Positions 22,780 to 37,122 of a stretch of DNA of 64,000 nt are shown here, one piece after another. Under the pieces are notes generated by a model, which was not told the DNA's origin, ran no database searches, and was given only the letters and a program-made list of their open reading frames with translations. The position numbers and the translations under genes were made by a program. Each line of letters opens with the position of its first letter. Position 1 is the stretch's first letter. Source of the stretch: Enoplolaimus lenunculus (lineage: Eukaryota; Nematoda; Enoplea; Enoplida; Thoracostomopsidae); NCBI GenBank assembly GCA_030248215.1, contig JASANG010003338.1, positions 405,089 through 469,088 on the forward strand. Reading direction: 5' to 3'.

Positions 22780-25700
22780 TTATTCAATTACTGCAATATC
22801 ATCGTCGTTACTACTATCTTCAAACAAGCTTGCCATATGATCAGACTGTTCAGCAGTTTTGCTCATGCCTTCAGTGCTACTTTGCTGTTGTTCCATGAGA
22901 TGCTGCCTGTATTTCAAAGCCAGTTCTGAAATCAGTTCTTTCAATGCCTGAAAGTATAAATAAATTTACTTCAAAATAGCATTTCACACAATACATATAT
23001 TTCGATGAAGATGCATTATGATGACATCAAATCATGTTTTCAGTACATTATACACTTTCGTTACCAATTAATTTATACTATTTTCCCCATATATGTACAC
23101 CAAACACACTGCTCCTAACAAAAGCGAGTTTCGGTAACCAGTAAGTGCAAAACCTCGAAGAAACCGCTGTGTCTGTAACTAAATGGAATTTTAAATTTTC
23201 AGAGGCAGCAGTTTGCCTGAACGAAAACCAACTGCAATCTACTAGCAACAGTAGCTCCGCTTAAAAATATTGCTCAACAAAGAATGTATACTAATTTAAG
23301 CGAAAGAGTACTTTTGTAGAATATACTACTTAAAATACCTTGCGCTTTCGCCGAACAACTGACAGTTGAAACCACTTTGACAGGTCTCCGTGATTCGGTG
23401 GTGTTGTATTCAGTGAATCGAGTAAAGCAGCGTGGGACCGAAGACTTCGCAACCGGCGATTTTGATTCCAACTCGACAAATCATCCAACAATTCGACAAA
23501 ATCTCGCTTTTGCTCTGTTTTCGCAACTGACTGTGATAAATCGTACATGGGTTCTGTTGCTAGTAGAACAACGTTTGGGTTCTATAACATATATTATTGT
23601 GTATCTACGCATTTTGGCATTTCCATGACGTCTGGTATCGAGCAGTAATTGATGCTGCGGCGGACGAATACAGCATTTGGCGATACAACTAGTAAGCCAG
23701 GGCACTAGCCGGAAAACTGTTTCGTGAGCTAAGTTACAGTCTGTTAAAACAGAACGCAGAAGTACTGCGGAAACCCTAAACCTAAACAGCGGTTGTTTGT
23801 TCTGTTGACAATATAAACACGATAACAGCCAGGGAAGAGCACTCTGCGTTACAAACCGGGAATGATATCGGAGATAAAATTTACTGAAGTTCTTAAAAAA
23901 ATTTTGTTGAATTTTTTCAATATTTAGATTACGCGATAGTTTTTGCTGTGTAATAAGAAGGTTATCTAATGAAATTTATATTGGTTTCCTTATTAAGAAT
24001 GGTTTTTTGCCGGTTTTAGGTTGAAAAGAAGTTTTTATTAAGGCTAAAACAATTTTTAAAAACAGTTGGTTATTTTGTTAAGGAGTTTGAAATCTATCAA
24101 GACTAAAAAGACGAAACCCGTTGTAAACCCAGCTTTACAGAGACCGGCCGTAACCAGCAATAGTACAGCGTCTGTTTACCTCAAGAAAGCTTTCCACATA
24201 CTGTAATAAAAACAACCCGCAATCGGAATAGTTTGTTTGCTGTGGAACTTCGGGATACAAACCCGGAATTGTAGAATTTGTAAATTTAGCTTTTGTTGTC
24301 GATTCAGCATCCGCGTCATTTGCAGCGTTAGAAAAATTGTTTTTTCGCGCGTGCCATTCTTCTGTTAAGTAGCTAAAATAACGTAAGGTAAACGTACCAA
24401 AACTGTATTTGCGACTGAAACGTGTGAATTTCCTTAATATAGTTAGCAGAAATGAGCTTATTTTATTCTTTATTAAGTACAATTTATCAAAATCTTAGAT
24501 CGATATATAAATTCATAAACTAAAACACATCACGCGCAAACTAGAATAACCGGTTCAAAGCACATTTTTATTAAACTTCGAGTCCTGCAAAATATTGTCC
24601 AATAACTTGTTGTTCATAAAAGAAACGCTGTATAACTCACTCCTGCAAGGCAGACACAGTACTTGAGCGATAGTCACCAGGAACCAGAGAATCGAATATA
24701 ATTATTCGTGGCCTAAAATTACCGGTAACTAGTCGTTGCATACTTGAGCACAAAGTATCTATACATTATGTCCAGGGTGCAACCGGAATTACAATTTACC
24801 GAAACCGGATTTTGAAAAAATTACCGGAAACGGGACCGGAAAATGAAAAATACATGCCACCGAAAAATTCATTTTAATTATCTTCTTTGCAATATTATTG
24901 GTTAAATAACAATAGGGAAAGATAGGTATTCACTTTATCTGCTGTATTTTAATTTTTTAATCAACAGAAGTGAAATCTATCTTATATGATTTATTTTCGG
25001 CGATTGTCAAGGCTTACATACTAAACTAATGCCATCTATTTAATTTTACCGTTATTTTTAGCAAAATATCTTAATTTCCACCAACTAAAATTTAATACCG
25101 GAATTTTTAATTTCGGTAAAAATTTACCGGAACCGGAACGTCAAAAATTTTCGGATCCAGAACCGAAATTCCCGTTGCACCCTGATTATGTCTTGTATAT
25201 GATGGGTCAATTCAAATAATTAATTTACACAATTTCTGCGCTCAAATTCAAAACTCTGCTTTAAATCAATCTCAAAACGATAGCTGCACACTTCCCAAAA
25301 TTCTTCAAATCAAATACTGATATAATATTCTAGTGGAATTTATGATGATTTATTGCTGATTAACAGCATAATGATGATGCAAAGTATATCGTAGGCACGC
25401 CATAAGCTTATAATGTAGCTTATGAATTGTTGAACAACATATTACAGTAATGTTTTAGGCGGATCTGCAACCAAAATTATTTACAAAGCGGTATTTTGCT
25501 ATTTTACTCGCCAAATTCCGGAACCGGAATTATGGTTGCAACTTGGTTTAGGCCATGGTTTCAATAAAAACTACTTGTCGCAGGAAGCACAAACAGGAAT
25601 TCATTTTTTCGCCCGAACATTGGAATTATAGTGGATCACCGAATGACGGCTAATCGACTATACCGCAAAATAAAATATGAGCTGTTCACCGCCTGTTTGA

Positions 25701-28700
25701 AGTTATCATTAGTCTGAGTTTAGGTCAAATTTTGAGGCGTAAATTTTTGTTTTTATGCTAATACTTCATAATTGGTCGAAAAACCGTGAAAAATTTCGGT
25801 TCCAGCGTCTTCAATAGAAATAGGAATATTTGTTGATTTGAATACACCACCGAAAATTAAAATAAAATTACTTTTTGTCAGTTTCATCATCAAGTTCAAT
25901 TACTGACTCCATCCTGTCTAGTTGTACATGTGGTTGTCTGATGTTTAACTGATTCATATTCTTTTGAGATGATGAATGTTCTTGACTCGGTTGCCGATTT
26001 GCCAAATAGACACAACTCCTTGTCGTTCGAAGACGTCGACCATCCCGCGGTGGACTAGGTTCAATGATATCTTGCTCTTCAACAGCTGATAACAGCTCGC
26101 TTGATTTAGCATTATGTTCAGAAGATTGACTGTAACTTTGGCTATTGCCACAGCATATGTTTGGCTTTTCCGAAGCACGCGCTACTCGACCGGGGTAACA
26201 AATAACGGCCAAATACCAGTGTGAGCTACAACAGAAAACTAACTAACTTAATAGCAACTAAACCGCAAAATAATTCATTACAATAGGTTGCGTTCCCTTA
26301 TTTTTTCATAAATGCTTCCTGAGTTTCTGTAATATTGCAAAGGTATCAGATTTGCAATTGTTTGAATTGCAGTTCGTTTACAAAATACATATTATGTAGA
26401 AACTCAAAATAGCTACACCTCTGTTATGGTATAATGTGTGTATTGGTTTTTTTGTATTTGCATAATATCTGGGCGGCTCGTCTGTATTTTTAGATTTGTA
26501 AAAAACAATAATGCACAAGTATACAGTTTTTGGTGTGCATATCACAGTTTCCAACGCATCACGTTGCATATTTCTGTCGGTTTTGAAACAAAATGGTCTG
26601 CATTTTAAACTATTGGGGCGGACGCGAGTATTCAAGCAGTGGAACTGTATAGGGATTGAAGTTTACTGTTAAACAAGATAGCCAAAATATTTACCTTTTT
26701 AAAAGTAGCCATAAAATTTTTTAAATTTAAACAACCTTGTCGCGAATTTTAAAGTATCCCTTTAATTTCGAGGACGTTCTAGTCTCAAAAATTAGTTTGG
26801 TTTTTTTCGTAGAAATCTCTTAATTTTTTACAAAGTAAAGTTCAAAATTTTAGTTAAAAACGTCCAGTGTTGATAACTTTGAAGATTTAATTTTATTTTA
26901 GAACTATATTAAAATTTCAGGAATTTAGTGTAACCTTTTAAATGTTGGGTGTAAAAGGAACCTGCGCGATTAATCCAGGGGGCAGTTTTCGAGTTGAAGT
27001 TTTGCGTTGCGCTGAACAGTTTGTTAGTTTCCAGTTACCTTTGAGGTTTGAGTTTGCTCGAGCTGTTATCAGAATACGGTTTGGGGTTCTGTGAACGCAT
27101 GCTTTAACATTCCCATGCGGGAATCTAACCAGGGTTATTTTATTTTGGCAAACTTTTGCGGGTTCGAAAGTGATTCTGTTAAAAGTTAGCTGTTGTATGA
27201 ATTCAAGTTGCTGTCGAATGACTGCACGCTATGGAGTTTGTTCATGGAAGTAGTATTATAATCTTGCCTGTGCCATTTGAAATGACGAGTTCTTATTCTG
27301 TTTGCTTTTGCTGCTATGTGCACGTAAACGCTTAAGTTCGTTCTTTTAGGAAATTTTAGTGTTGTGGAGGCCAAACGAGGTGTATCAGCATGCAGGTCGT
27401 GTTCTAGGTTTTTGATAGGGACCCTTACCGTTTTTATAAAGTGGCATGGGAATATACTGAAAAATTATTTTGTCTAAATCGTGTGTGATAATCAGATCAG
27501 GTAAGCGTGGTATCGGATTATGAACAGCCTTATCACACCAGGTCAAAGAGACTGCTTTGTGATTCTCTGTAGCTAAATGACTACGTTGTAAACGTCGAAC
27601 ATTTCCATACAAAAAATTAAGATCGGTCACTTTGGGTTGCTATATGACAAAATATCACTTTACAAGTCCAGCTTACCTTTGACATATTGGCACAATTACA
27701 AAATCTTTTTGAAAAATATCAATGTCTTTGGTCCATTTTTTAACCCGCGTATGTCTCGCTCGCCGCTTCCTAAAAGTTGTGTTTTAATAATATTATTTTT
27801 TGCATATAGAGCGAAATTCAACCCAAACACGTTGTAGTAACCACAACACAAATTAACCCTGAAGACCTTTGACGGGGACTGTAAAATTACTGATGTGTGG
27901 CAGGCAGGGTGCAACCAGAATTACAATTTACCGGAACCGGAATTTAAAAATTTTATCGGAACCGGAACCCGAACCGGAAAGTGAAAAATGCATTTCACCA
28001 AAAATTTCATTTTAATCTTATTTTTTGTTCTATTATTTGTGAAATAACCTTAGTCGAACATAGATATTTATTTTATTTGTTGTATTTTAGATTTTCATTA
28101 TCGACTGAAGTGAAATCCACCATCAATGGCTTATATTCGGAGTACAAGTGGCTTTCAAAAGAGATTCTTAAAAATTAGCAAAGTTAATAAAACGGCCAAA
28201 TTATAATACCGGAATTTTTAAATCCGGTAAAAATTTACCGGAACCGGAATTTGAAAAAATGTCGGAACCGGAATTCCGGTTGCACCCTGGTGGCAGGGTG
28301 GCAAAAAGCTTAAGATTGGGATTCGGCCCAAATTTGCGGTTCCAATTCGGGTTCGGTTGCAAAAAACCGAATCCAGACGCCGAGTCCAACAATGTTCGGC
28401 AATATGTTTTTCGGTTTTACACAATAAAAATTTAAAATAACTTGTTCTATTCATAAAATTTTTTGTTTCAGGTCACAAAAATTAAAATTGACGTCGAGCA
28501 CGAAATATATCAACGTTTAAAAATGATGCTGCTGGCACTGCGTTGATATTTTGAAACACATTATAGACATAACTGAAATTTACATCATGCAGCATTCGGA
28601 TTGGGTCAAATCTAGGATTCAGCGCCACCCTGATGTGTGGATACAAAATTTTTTGCTGATGTCGATCTTATTTTAAAATTTGAGCGATACCGATTGCAAT

Positions 28701-31700
28701 TTTAATATATACACGGTGCTTAAAGAATAGTTAGGATAAGTAAATGACATTATTATAAACACAAAGACGTAAACCTTAACATCCATAAACAGTTTTAATT
28801 TTATGATAACGGTTCATTTCAATTATTTTTAAAACAAACGCGACAGACATTAGCTTCCTGATTAGACGAAATGATATAAATCAGGAAGTGGAACTGATCG
28901 CATTATCGACAAACAGTCTGCAATTTTTGCAGTGTCGATACCAGTACTCATGAAAAGTGACGATATTACCGATGACAATGAATAGGCAAATCTCTATATG
29001 AAATCAAGAAGTTTACTTACTTCACACGATATTTAGCAGACTGGCACTTCATAGCGCTTGATGGCAGAAAAGTTTCACTCTCCGAAGATTCATTATCATT
29101 TTCCTCACGAACATCGTTATTATTTCTTGCGCTAATACCAGCTGTTCTTTCCTTCTCCAACATTACATTGGGATCCGCTCCACAGAATGTTCTGCGCTTC
29201 GAACATTCTTTCTTACTGTCACAGCCGTCAGCCTTTTCACCACGAAATCGGACATCAGAAATCGTTAAACTGTGCCAAAAGTACGTTCCAAATATATGAA
29301 CCTGTTCGCGATTTGGTAGCAGCTTGTTTTCAACGTGTCTATACTCGTCTGACGTTGACGGCAATTGGCAATGCAAATACCTAAATTGAAAATTCAATAG
29401 AAACAATGTTACTGGCATTTCGTTTCTGGGTTTGGGGTCCGAAACCCCACTTGAAAAATTCCCATGTTCGGCCCCCCAATCGGAAATCTCAATAGTTATA
29501 TATACATTATATTAATAAAACCGCAAACACAAACAACATATGTTAGCATAGCCTCCAAGCTCCAAAATAGCTAATCAAAAATTTACAAAAAATTTCTAAT
29601 TTTTAGCCCTAGAATTTTCCTCCCCGCACTCTAGATTGGGATAGCGAAATGCAAAAGTTATCAACCAAATATTCACCATCCCATCAAAATAATTCAGTAT
29701 TAAAATTTGCTATTCCAGACCATAACCGGAACCAAGAATTGGGTGCAACCAAAGGATATAATAACTATATACCAATAATGTAAAACTAATCCACTGTCAA
29801 TATTTTAACGACCGCTATCCACTTTAAAATACAGTTTTAACAAACAGTCAAACAAAAGCCATACAAAATTTTGAAGTTGCACAACATGATTATGCACTTA
29901 AACTTACAAATCCAGGTTTGCAAAATTTTCACAATGTTTAGGAATTGGTGAACCGGGTTAGGAAGCTTGCTATGCAACTCACTTAAAATCGTTAAAAAGC
30001 TTTTGGCAAACAGGATGGGTTCACTTAACAATGCGCTAGTTGTTTTCAAACTAATAAAACATACTTCAGATAAAAGTCCAAGATGACATCATTCAAATAT
30101 TCTCGCGGTTTCAGACACTCAAAATGAGTTTTGCACACAGTAACAGCACCAATAGCGCCGAACGGATAAGAGAACAGAATCCTAAAATAATCACGTCCTG
30201 TTTACAGAAACTACAGCGCTTAGATAATTAACCACACTCCGTAACCGTTAAGTAAACCAGTCGTAGTAGAACTACATGTATTGAGATAAGCTCGGTCATA
30301 CTTTTGAAATGATTTAAAAAGTCCTAATTTAGGAACTAATTAAGCTTATGTAAAAATTTCCTATTAGCTAATTATGCAATCATCGGTTTTGTAGGTTTAT
30401 AAACAATTTGTTAACCCTTTAGTACTGAATTTGATTGCTTGTAACCCTAATAATCAGTGAAATAATTTAAAAAAACCCAATGCAAAGTTAACATCCCAGG
30501 ATAAAAAGCTTTCAAACAAAAAAAGTTTATCAAGATTCTTTTCGGACGGACGGACTGACGGACGAACATCCGCCTTTCGACCCACGGGCACAAAATATAA
30601 AAGCGCTTCGCGAAAATTATAGATATTCAATACATTTTGAAGTGTTCATAAACCAAACACGCTTTTAATGTAACACAATCATAGAAACATGCAAAGCCTG
30701 TAGCTTAAAACCAGGTTCGAACAATTGGATACAATTTTCATCATAGAATTACTGTTGTACATTTTAGAAAACATGCCAAAAAATGGTTAAGCGAATTTTG
30801 AGCTATTCCATCATCAAGTTTTAAGAAAACATATCCGAAACAGGTTATTAATTTATTAACAAAATTAAACTAATTACAAAAACACTCATTTCGAAATAAC
30901 AAATTTTCAAACACAAAGTTTAACCGTAAAAATTCCGGTTTCTGCATCTTTAAACACTGGAATAGGAATTGAATTTTGAGGAATTCCTGTCGGAGCAGGA
31001 ATCGAATTTTTGCAGGAATTCCGTTAGAACCCTGCGTCTATTTCTAACAACATACAAACAGAATCAGCGTGCTTACGTGTCATCATTGTCTTTTAGTTTC
31101 TTCACTCTCGGCGTATATACACCATCATTTTCTTTCTTTAAATTTGATTTCGGCTCAATCGCTTCACTTTGCGAAGGATGAATGGTCGTCTGAGGTTTTC
31201 CAAGAGCGGATAAATACCCTGAACTTTTTGACCCAAGCTGACCTCGATTTTCAGAAATGCCTGACAGTGACTGTCGCAGAGGAGGTCGTGTTAATACCAG
31301 ATTATTTGTTACAGGCTGACCTTCAACATCTCCGATTAGCTTTTCTCGACAGTCCTTGGTAGATGAAAGCCCAGCTTCAGACCATGGAAGCTGTTTTGTG
31401 GCGTCCACTATTTTTTTAGCGTCTAGAACAGAAACACAATTTTGGTAACGCAATCTCGAATGACCGTAAAAACAAGATGCAGCCAAAAATCCGCTTCCGG
31501 TTCATCATTAAGCAAAAAGATGTCCCGCGACTCAGGTTCCAAAATTTGCTATAAACCTGCCAGATACCTTATACAAACGATCAACCGAACGCGAATAAGC
31601 ATGACATTACATTTTACTTTGGAATTTCTAGAAAACATATTTAGCTACAATTACCTTGAAAGCTCATTTTATCAACTGGAATATTTTGCTTGCGATTCCA

Positions 31701-34700
31701 AATTTGAACGCAACGCTTTAGCTCAAGAAATTCTTGTTCGTTGGAGCTCTGCACAACAATATCAATGTGTTTCATCAGATCATCTGCAACAACATTACTG
31801 AAAAGCATATAGATTAGTAAAAGCTCAACAAAAAATCACAGACAACGAAGGTGATCAGTTTTGCAATTAACCTAACCTATAAAGAGAAATGTTACTGTCA
31901 CCGTTGCAAAATATAAATCATACACCACACAACAAGTGCTAAGAAGAGGTATAAACAGATGTGATTTCTTATTCAGTGATATATATAGAAATCTAGTTTT
32001 TTAACTTTTGTAAAATAACTTAGATTACTATCACAATTCACACGGCAAAAACAGCACATGACATCAATTACTTAAACTAAAATTCGTAATTACTGGAATG
32101 TTTAACTAAAATAAACCAAGAGTATTTCCAAAATTCCTAATCACAGCAGACATGAATAAGTATGCTTATCAACGACTAAGAAAAGAATTCTAGGTGTAAG
32201 CAATAACTTGTGCAACACAACGATTTTTACTACATATCAGAGCATATTACACATTCCTTCTTGGGAAGGAAGTGTATAACGGACTTTCTCAGCTGACCTA
32301 CTGACCTGCCTAGTGGGTCTGTAATAAATATATGATTTTAAACGACACATACCAGGAGATTCAGGATCAAACCACGGTTGCCCTGCAGCACAATAATCAC
32401 GTGTCATGCCTAACCTCTCCCGAAGTTGATATAGTCGCTGTTTGAAATCAGTTACTACTGCAATACGTAATAAGCATAACCATGATCTATGCGTCGATTT
32501 TATAAAGCACACCTGTAAACGGTCCATAAAAACGCACGGAATTTCAATTGAGCGATTTGAATCATCTAAAATACACATTATACCTTAAACGCTTAAAATT
32601 ACAATATAATAATTCCGTCAAGCCCTATTCACACCTGCACAGTTGCAGCTGCGAGTATTTGCAAGAAAACATCGTTCTGATTTTGAATCTTTACAGTAAT
32701 TTATATGAGTAATGTGCAGACGATTGTAATAAATATCAAGCGTAAACTATTAATATTATCAAGTCAGCAAATGACGATGAATTATTTCGCAATGCAAAAC
32801 AATTCATCTATATGAATCAATTGTTAGCGTATATTCATCATGAATAACTTGCATTTGCTTTGCTGAGGAATCAAATTATTCGAGGTTCAAACATTTAACA
32901 TTTATATACAATTAAAAAAGTTTTAACTTCATACTGAAGAATCTCGTTATACCTGACAAATAACAGACCATCAATCTATCTGTGATAGCGACTCGGCCAC
33001 CGGAAGAAACACAAAACGTTCCGAAACGGCAAAACCAAAACTGCACGGACAAATCCTTTTCAGCATTGCCTTCTACAGCTGTATGGTTATCACAAGAAGC
33101 ATCATGTGTTCTCTCCTTATTAATCGCCTAAAAATTTACAATTAAAAATTTTAAATACACACATGGGCAAAGCAAGGTTTTTTGATACAACGAGTGAGTC
33201 TGGATTCACAATGTTCTCAGTACGCAAAAAAGTCAGTTGGACGCGCCGTGGACTCAGCACGCTAACATAAAATTATAAGCAACCGAACTAGCTACAGCTT
33301 AAGTTGAAATTTCTGATGTGCACTTATGTGTCCAAATCCATTGCAACCAACGCTGAGATTGAACTTATGAGGCATACCTAGGATTAGGCTCACATGAACT
33401 TGAAACTAAAATGTTTCTGGCTATCAAACAATTTCATTGACATCGTAAACGTTTTCCTTAATCGCTGTAACGGCATTTTCAACTTCCTCGGCGTTAAAGC
33501 CATCAAAAGACTGCTTATCGTAAGTGAGTTCCGGATCACATGCGTTGTTCGTTTGACAGTCAATATGAACGTAGTTTCGGCTTTGTGCTCCGGGTCGAAA
33601 AGTGGATGTCCGTCTGTCCGTCCGAAAAAATCTTAGGAACCGCTGAACCGATTTTGTTAAAATTTGTGATACGGATGATACAAATTGCACGGATGCATAG
33701 ACCTTGGAGCCGGACCAAAAATTCACCTGGACCAGGATGGACTCGGGTTCGATTTTGAAAAAATACCCAGAGCTAGAGTATAATCAAGATTTTTATTTAT
33801 GGCAATCACTTGTGTGTATTTATCAATCTCGGTTCAATTTACCTTATAAAACGGCTGTAAAAATAAAGCAATTCTGCAGCGACTGTAAAAAAGGTTTCTT
33901 TAAGACTAGTAGAACCTATAAACAGGATAATGATGTTAAAATAAAACGAAGCGTTCTTCATTCGAATGATTGTTACAATACTCTGTATTTGAAAATATAT
34001 GTGTTACTCTACGGACTAGCGCTGCATACAAGACTAACAATGCCATACCTGTTCTTGATGTTGTTCAGCATGTACCAATTTCAATGCGACTTGACTGTTT
34101 TGATCACAATCGTTAAGAGTAATTATACTATCAGAACTATCTGGACGTTTAATACATTTCGTTTGAACTGGCTGACCTAGCTCCATCTCGTTGGAAGTTG
34201 TTAGTTGGGAGCGTTTAGCTAAAATTGCAACTAAAATTACCCAGTGAACCAATGCTCATTGATTAACATCAAAAAACAGTAATGACTTGTTATATAGTCA
34301 ATAGTTGGAAGCTGTTTTAATAGGGATGAGCCGATTAATAGGCGTCTGTAATACCGGCACTTTTCGTGAGTATCGGCATCGGCCGGTGCTGCAAAAAATC
34401 CCGATTATTTGCCGATACTTTTTGCGCTTAGCTGTGAATTGTATTCGTTTAACATTCAAACCCAAACGTAGCACATAAAACCAAGGTGCAAAGCGGAACG
34501 GATGACACCGGATTCGACATCACAATCTCGGAACAGCAAATTTATACCAGAATCGGAAGTACAAATTTTGTTAGCAAGTATAATATTGATTTAGGGTGTG
34601 TTGGCCGGCAACAATTCTCGAAAACGTCGCACGAACAAATTGGCAATCATTTTTTGGTTATGATATGCTAAATTACAATCAATTATTGATTAGTTAACTC

Positions 34701-36473
34701 AATGAAAAATATTAAATAGATAAATGATGCAAAATTTTTATGCAACATATCACGACAAGTAGGATTTAAATTAAAATATCGAAATTCCGATTCCGATTGA
34801 TTGTGCAATCGGAACACGTTTTCAATCGAATTCTAATGCGAATTCCGGTTGCACCCTGAATACAACCCTTAAAGTATGTACTTCGCACAAAAAAATTTGA
34901 AGCGAAGGTTTCAACTGTGGCGGCCTGCGCAATAAGCAGCGAATCGTTACCATACCTAAGCAAGTAAACAAAAGAATAGGCACATAAATGTACGTGAAAT
35001 AGCAGTTGCTTACAATTAAGCACCAAGCATATTTTTCCTCGTTCCGTACATCGTTCACTTCCAGATGCCAAAAGATAACTACCCGGCCGCCTTGTAATAT
35101 TGATATGTCCTATCGTTCTGCAAAAATTGGGATCAGCACGATAATTACAATCATTCTAACCGAATTAATACAATGGATAATGGAGATAACATGTATTAAG
35201 CGCAGTTCGCAACAACAAAACAAAAGTCTCCTAAGGTAAAATTTAAAAGCTAATCTTGTTTTAGCCTACCAAAATGACAGTCATCGTCACATAAAGACGA
35301 ATTGAGCATATATTTTGTTAGAGAAATCCATTAACAATGCAGTTTAAGTGAATATAAAGCCACATAATAAAATAATTTCAAAACGATGTAGCTTACTCAT
35401 TAAAATGGTTGTAATCTGAACTCCTACCAACATGGGACGTTGTCCGAGGCAACAACTGCTGGCCAGAATCCCGTGATTCATTGATCTTAGGTTGTAGGCG
35501 TATCATTCCTGTATTTCTAGTCAATGTACGCGCTCCAGCTGTATTTCCTGTCCGACCATAAGTTTTCTAAAATTGACGTAACAGTTTAGAATTGCATTAT
35601 GCTCCGTGTATTGAACATCTAAACAAACAAAACTATCATTTGATATTTTATATTGAAAACAATAATTGATTGTAGTTAAGGTTTATAGAACCAAAAAATC
35701 GCCGCCAATTTGTTCGTGCGACGTTTTCGATCATACAAATTATCTGCATATCCACAAATTTTGTAGTTCCGATTCCAGTATAAATTCGCTGTTCCGAATT
35801 TAAAATAATTCGGAATCGGAACTGTAAATTTTAAAGTCCATTATATTTTACATACCAATGACTAGTATGCGCTAAATCAGTATATATAGTATGCGCCAAA
35901 TCAGTATATATAATATGTGTTAGACAGGGTGCGGTCCGATGTTAATTTCCGCATATAGAATTTAAATATGAGCACTGTATGATTACTGAATTAAAATTAA
36001 TTTTTAGCATGCATTTTTAATTATATTTCAATAAGCGAAAAATTTAACTGCTTTCTTTGCCCAGAAAGGTATTCGCAACACGAAGTTAAACATTATGGTA
36101 TTCGGGACCCCCACCATAAAAATCAGGTATCTGGATACCGGAACCGGATACGAATATAAATTTTTGCTGGATATTAGACCGAAAATAAAAACACTCACCA
36201 CTACACTATTCTGTTTTGCAGAATGCGGTCCTCCTCTATCAAGCCAACGAATATCAGTGGCGGCCGAAGACCTAAAAATTGGATATTCGTGTGGATTGCC
36301 AAGTGCCATCACACTATGAGCAAACGCTGTAGACTTATCGTATCTCGTAGGTATATGTTTGTTACTTCGTAATGCTGAGTGTGACAAATGAGAAGCGCTA
36401 TGATGTGATGTCGTTTGACCTGTGGAACACCCACCGCGAATACTGGAACGACTGTCGACAGCTTTAGAGTTAC
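22780..36473 (-). CDS. SUMO-specific protease, SENP6/SENP7 (Ulp2) type
   Basis: C48-family cysteine protease; SENP6/7 enzymes trim poly-SUMO chains in the nucleus. Exons chained in phase: 33127-32953, 32565-32353, 31783-31655, 31422-31077, 30181-30065, 29380-29021, 27769-27677, 26225-25872, 24712-24641, 24372-24180, 23530-23339, 22947-22780 (stop at 22782-22780), 804 codons in all. The catalytic core reads LKPREYLNDVILDFYLK, HIFGTYFW, RVKKWTKDIDIF, then SHWYLAVICYPG (His), IIIFDSL (Asp) and VPQQTNYSDCG (Cys), then LSKWF and a Gln-rich, acidic end. The core is split by two charged insertions (~90 and ~105 residues), as in vertebrate SENP6/7 rather than SENP1-3. Probable N-terminal exons: 34218-34049, 35566-35397 and 36473-36199. 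One exon seems missing between 34218 and 35397, where the phase does not join. MITEs sit in introns at 24773 and 27905. The catalytic triad is complete, so an active enzyme is expected. Choosing between SENP6 and SENP7 is not possible. Confidence 0.9.
24773..25184. mobile_element. hAT-like MITE in a SENP intron, CCGGAACCGG family
   Basis: Ends CAGGGTGCAACCGGAATTAC and inverted CCCGTTGCACCCTG. Exact 8-bp target duplication ATTATGTC at 24765-24772 and 25185-25192. Lies between the His exon and the Asp exon of the protease. Confidence 0.9.
27901..28632. mobile_element. hAT-like MITE, CAGGGTGGCA family, split by a second MITE
   Basis: Outer element with TIR CAGGGTGGCA and inner GATTCGG/CGAATCC words. 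Its 8-bp target duplication ATGTGTGG is at 27893-27900 and 28633-28640. A different MITE (27905-28289) landed four bases inside its left end, so the first CAGG is separated from the rest, which resumes at 28294. Confidence 0.85.
27905..28289. mobile_element. hAT-like MITE, CCGGAACCGG family, nested
   Basis: Ends CAGGGTGCAACCAGAATTAC and CCGGTTGCACCCTG. Target duplication GTGGCAGG at 27897-27904 and 28290-28297, made from the junction of host DNA and the older CAGGGTGGCA element. It lies in the intron between SENP exons 29380-29021 and 27769-27677. Confidence 0.9.
34323..34440. mobile_element. Fragment of a GCCGAT-rich hAT-like MITE
   Basis: TAGGGATGAGCCGATTAAT followed by ATCGGCATCGGCC words, matching one end of the fuller copy at 45475-45872. 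The other end is missing. Confidence 0.5.
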
Positions 36474-36765
36474 CTGAAACGAGGCATATATCTAGTTTCT
36501 TTGAAAGGTTGATTATTTCGTTGGTTTCATCTGTAGCGTATGCCAGGATTAGACTGATATTAATTTTGACACCGGATCCGGATAGTAAATTTTTAGGAAG
36601 CACGAACTGGATGTTAACCGCATTCATATAGCATCTAAACTTGCGTGATTTGTTTACTAATTTAAAATTAATTTTTAGCTTGGATTTTTTATTTTACTTC
36701 ACTGCAAAAACTTAAGCTTCTTGATTTGTGGGGAAATACAGTCGCAACAAAATGTCTGTGACGCA

Positions 36766-37122
36766 GGGTTGCAACTGGAACTGTATTTCACATGAAACAG
36801 AAACAGGAATTGCGAATCTGGCACCGAATTACCGCTAACTGACCATAGGTCAAAATAAAATATGCTGTCCACCGACTGTTTAGCGTTTCACTAACTAGTT
36901 TTCCAAGCTCCACAAAACATGCGTCAAATACTTTAAAATATGCTGAATTTGAAAACGAAAACAAGTTGTAAAAACAACTTGAGTTTCAGCGAACTGTTTG
37001 AGATGTAATTTTTTTATTTTTTCCTAAATTGCCTCAAAACCCAAAAAAATTTCGGTACTTGCGTTCACCGCCAACACAGAAACAGTATTTGAATTTTAGC
37101 AGGAGTTCTGGTTGAAGCCTGA
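36766..37122. mobile_element. hAT-like MITE, GCAGGAATT family
   Basis: Starts CAGGGTTGCAACTGGAACTG and ends GTTCTGGTTGAAGCCTG, imperfect inverted ends. AACAGGAATT and AGCAGGAGTT words recur. Related sequence is seen near 25560-25850, 30890-31034 and 56040-56470, all without clear ends. Confidence 0.5.

Noticed and set aside
27385-27630. Possible SENP exon with YIPMPLYKN near the expected His region
   Set aside because: The exon at 27769-27677 gives a better match (KKWTKDIDIFQKDFVIVPIC) and joins both neighbours in phase.
33424-33726. Extra SENP exon (translation ending AVTAIKENVYDVNEIV)
   Set aside because: Part looks protein-like, but no acceptable acceptor/donor pair was found and the flanking exons 34218-34049 and 33127-32953 join in phase without it. 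Part of the frame overlaps a dispersed repeat also seen near 41230.
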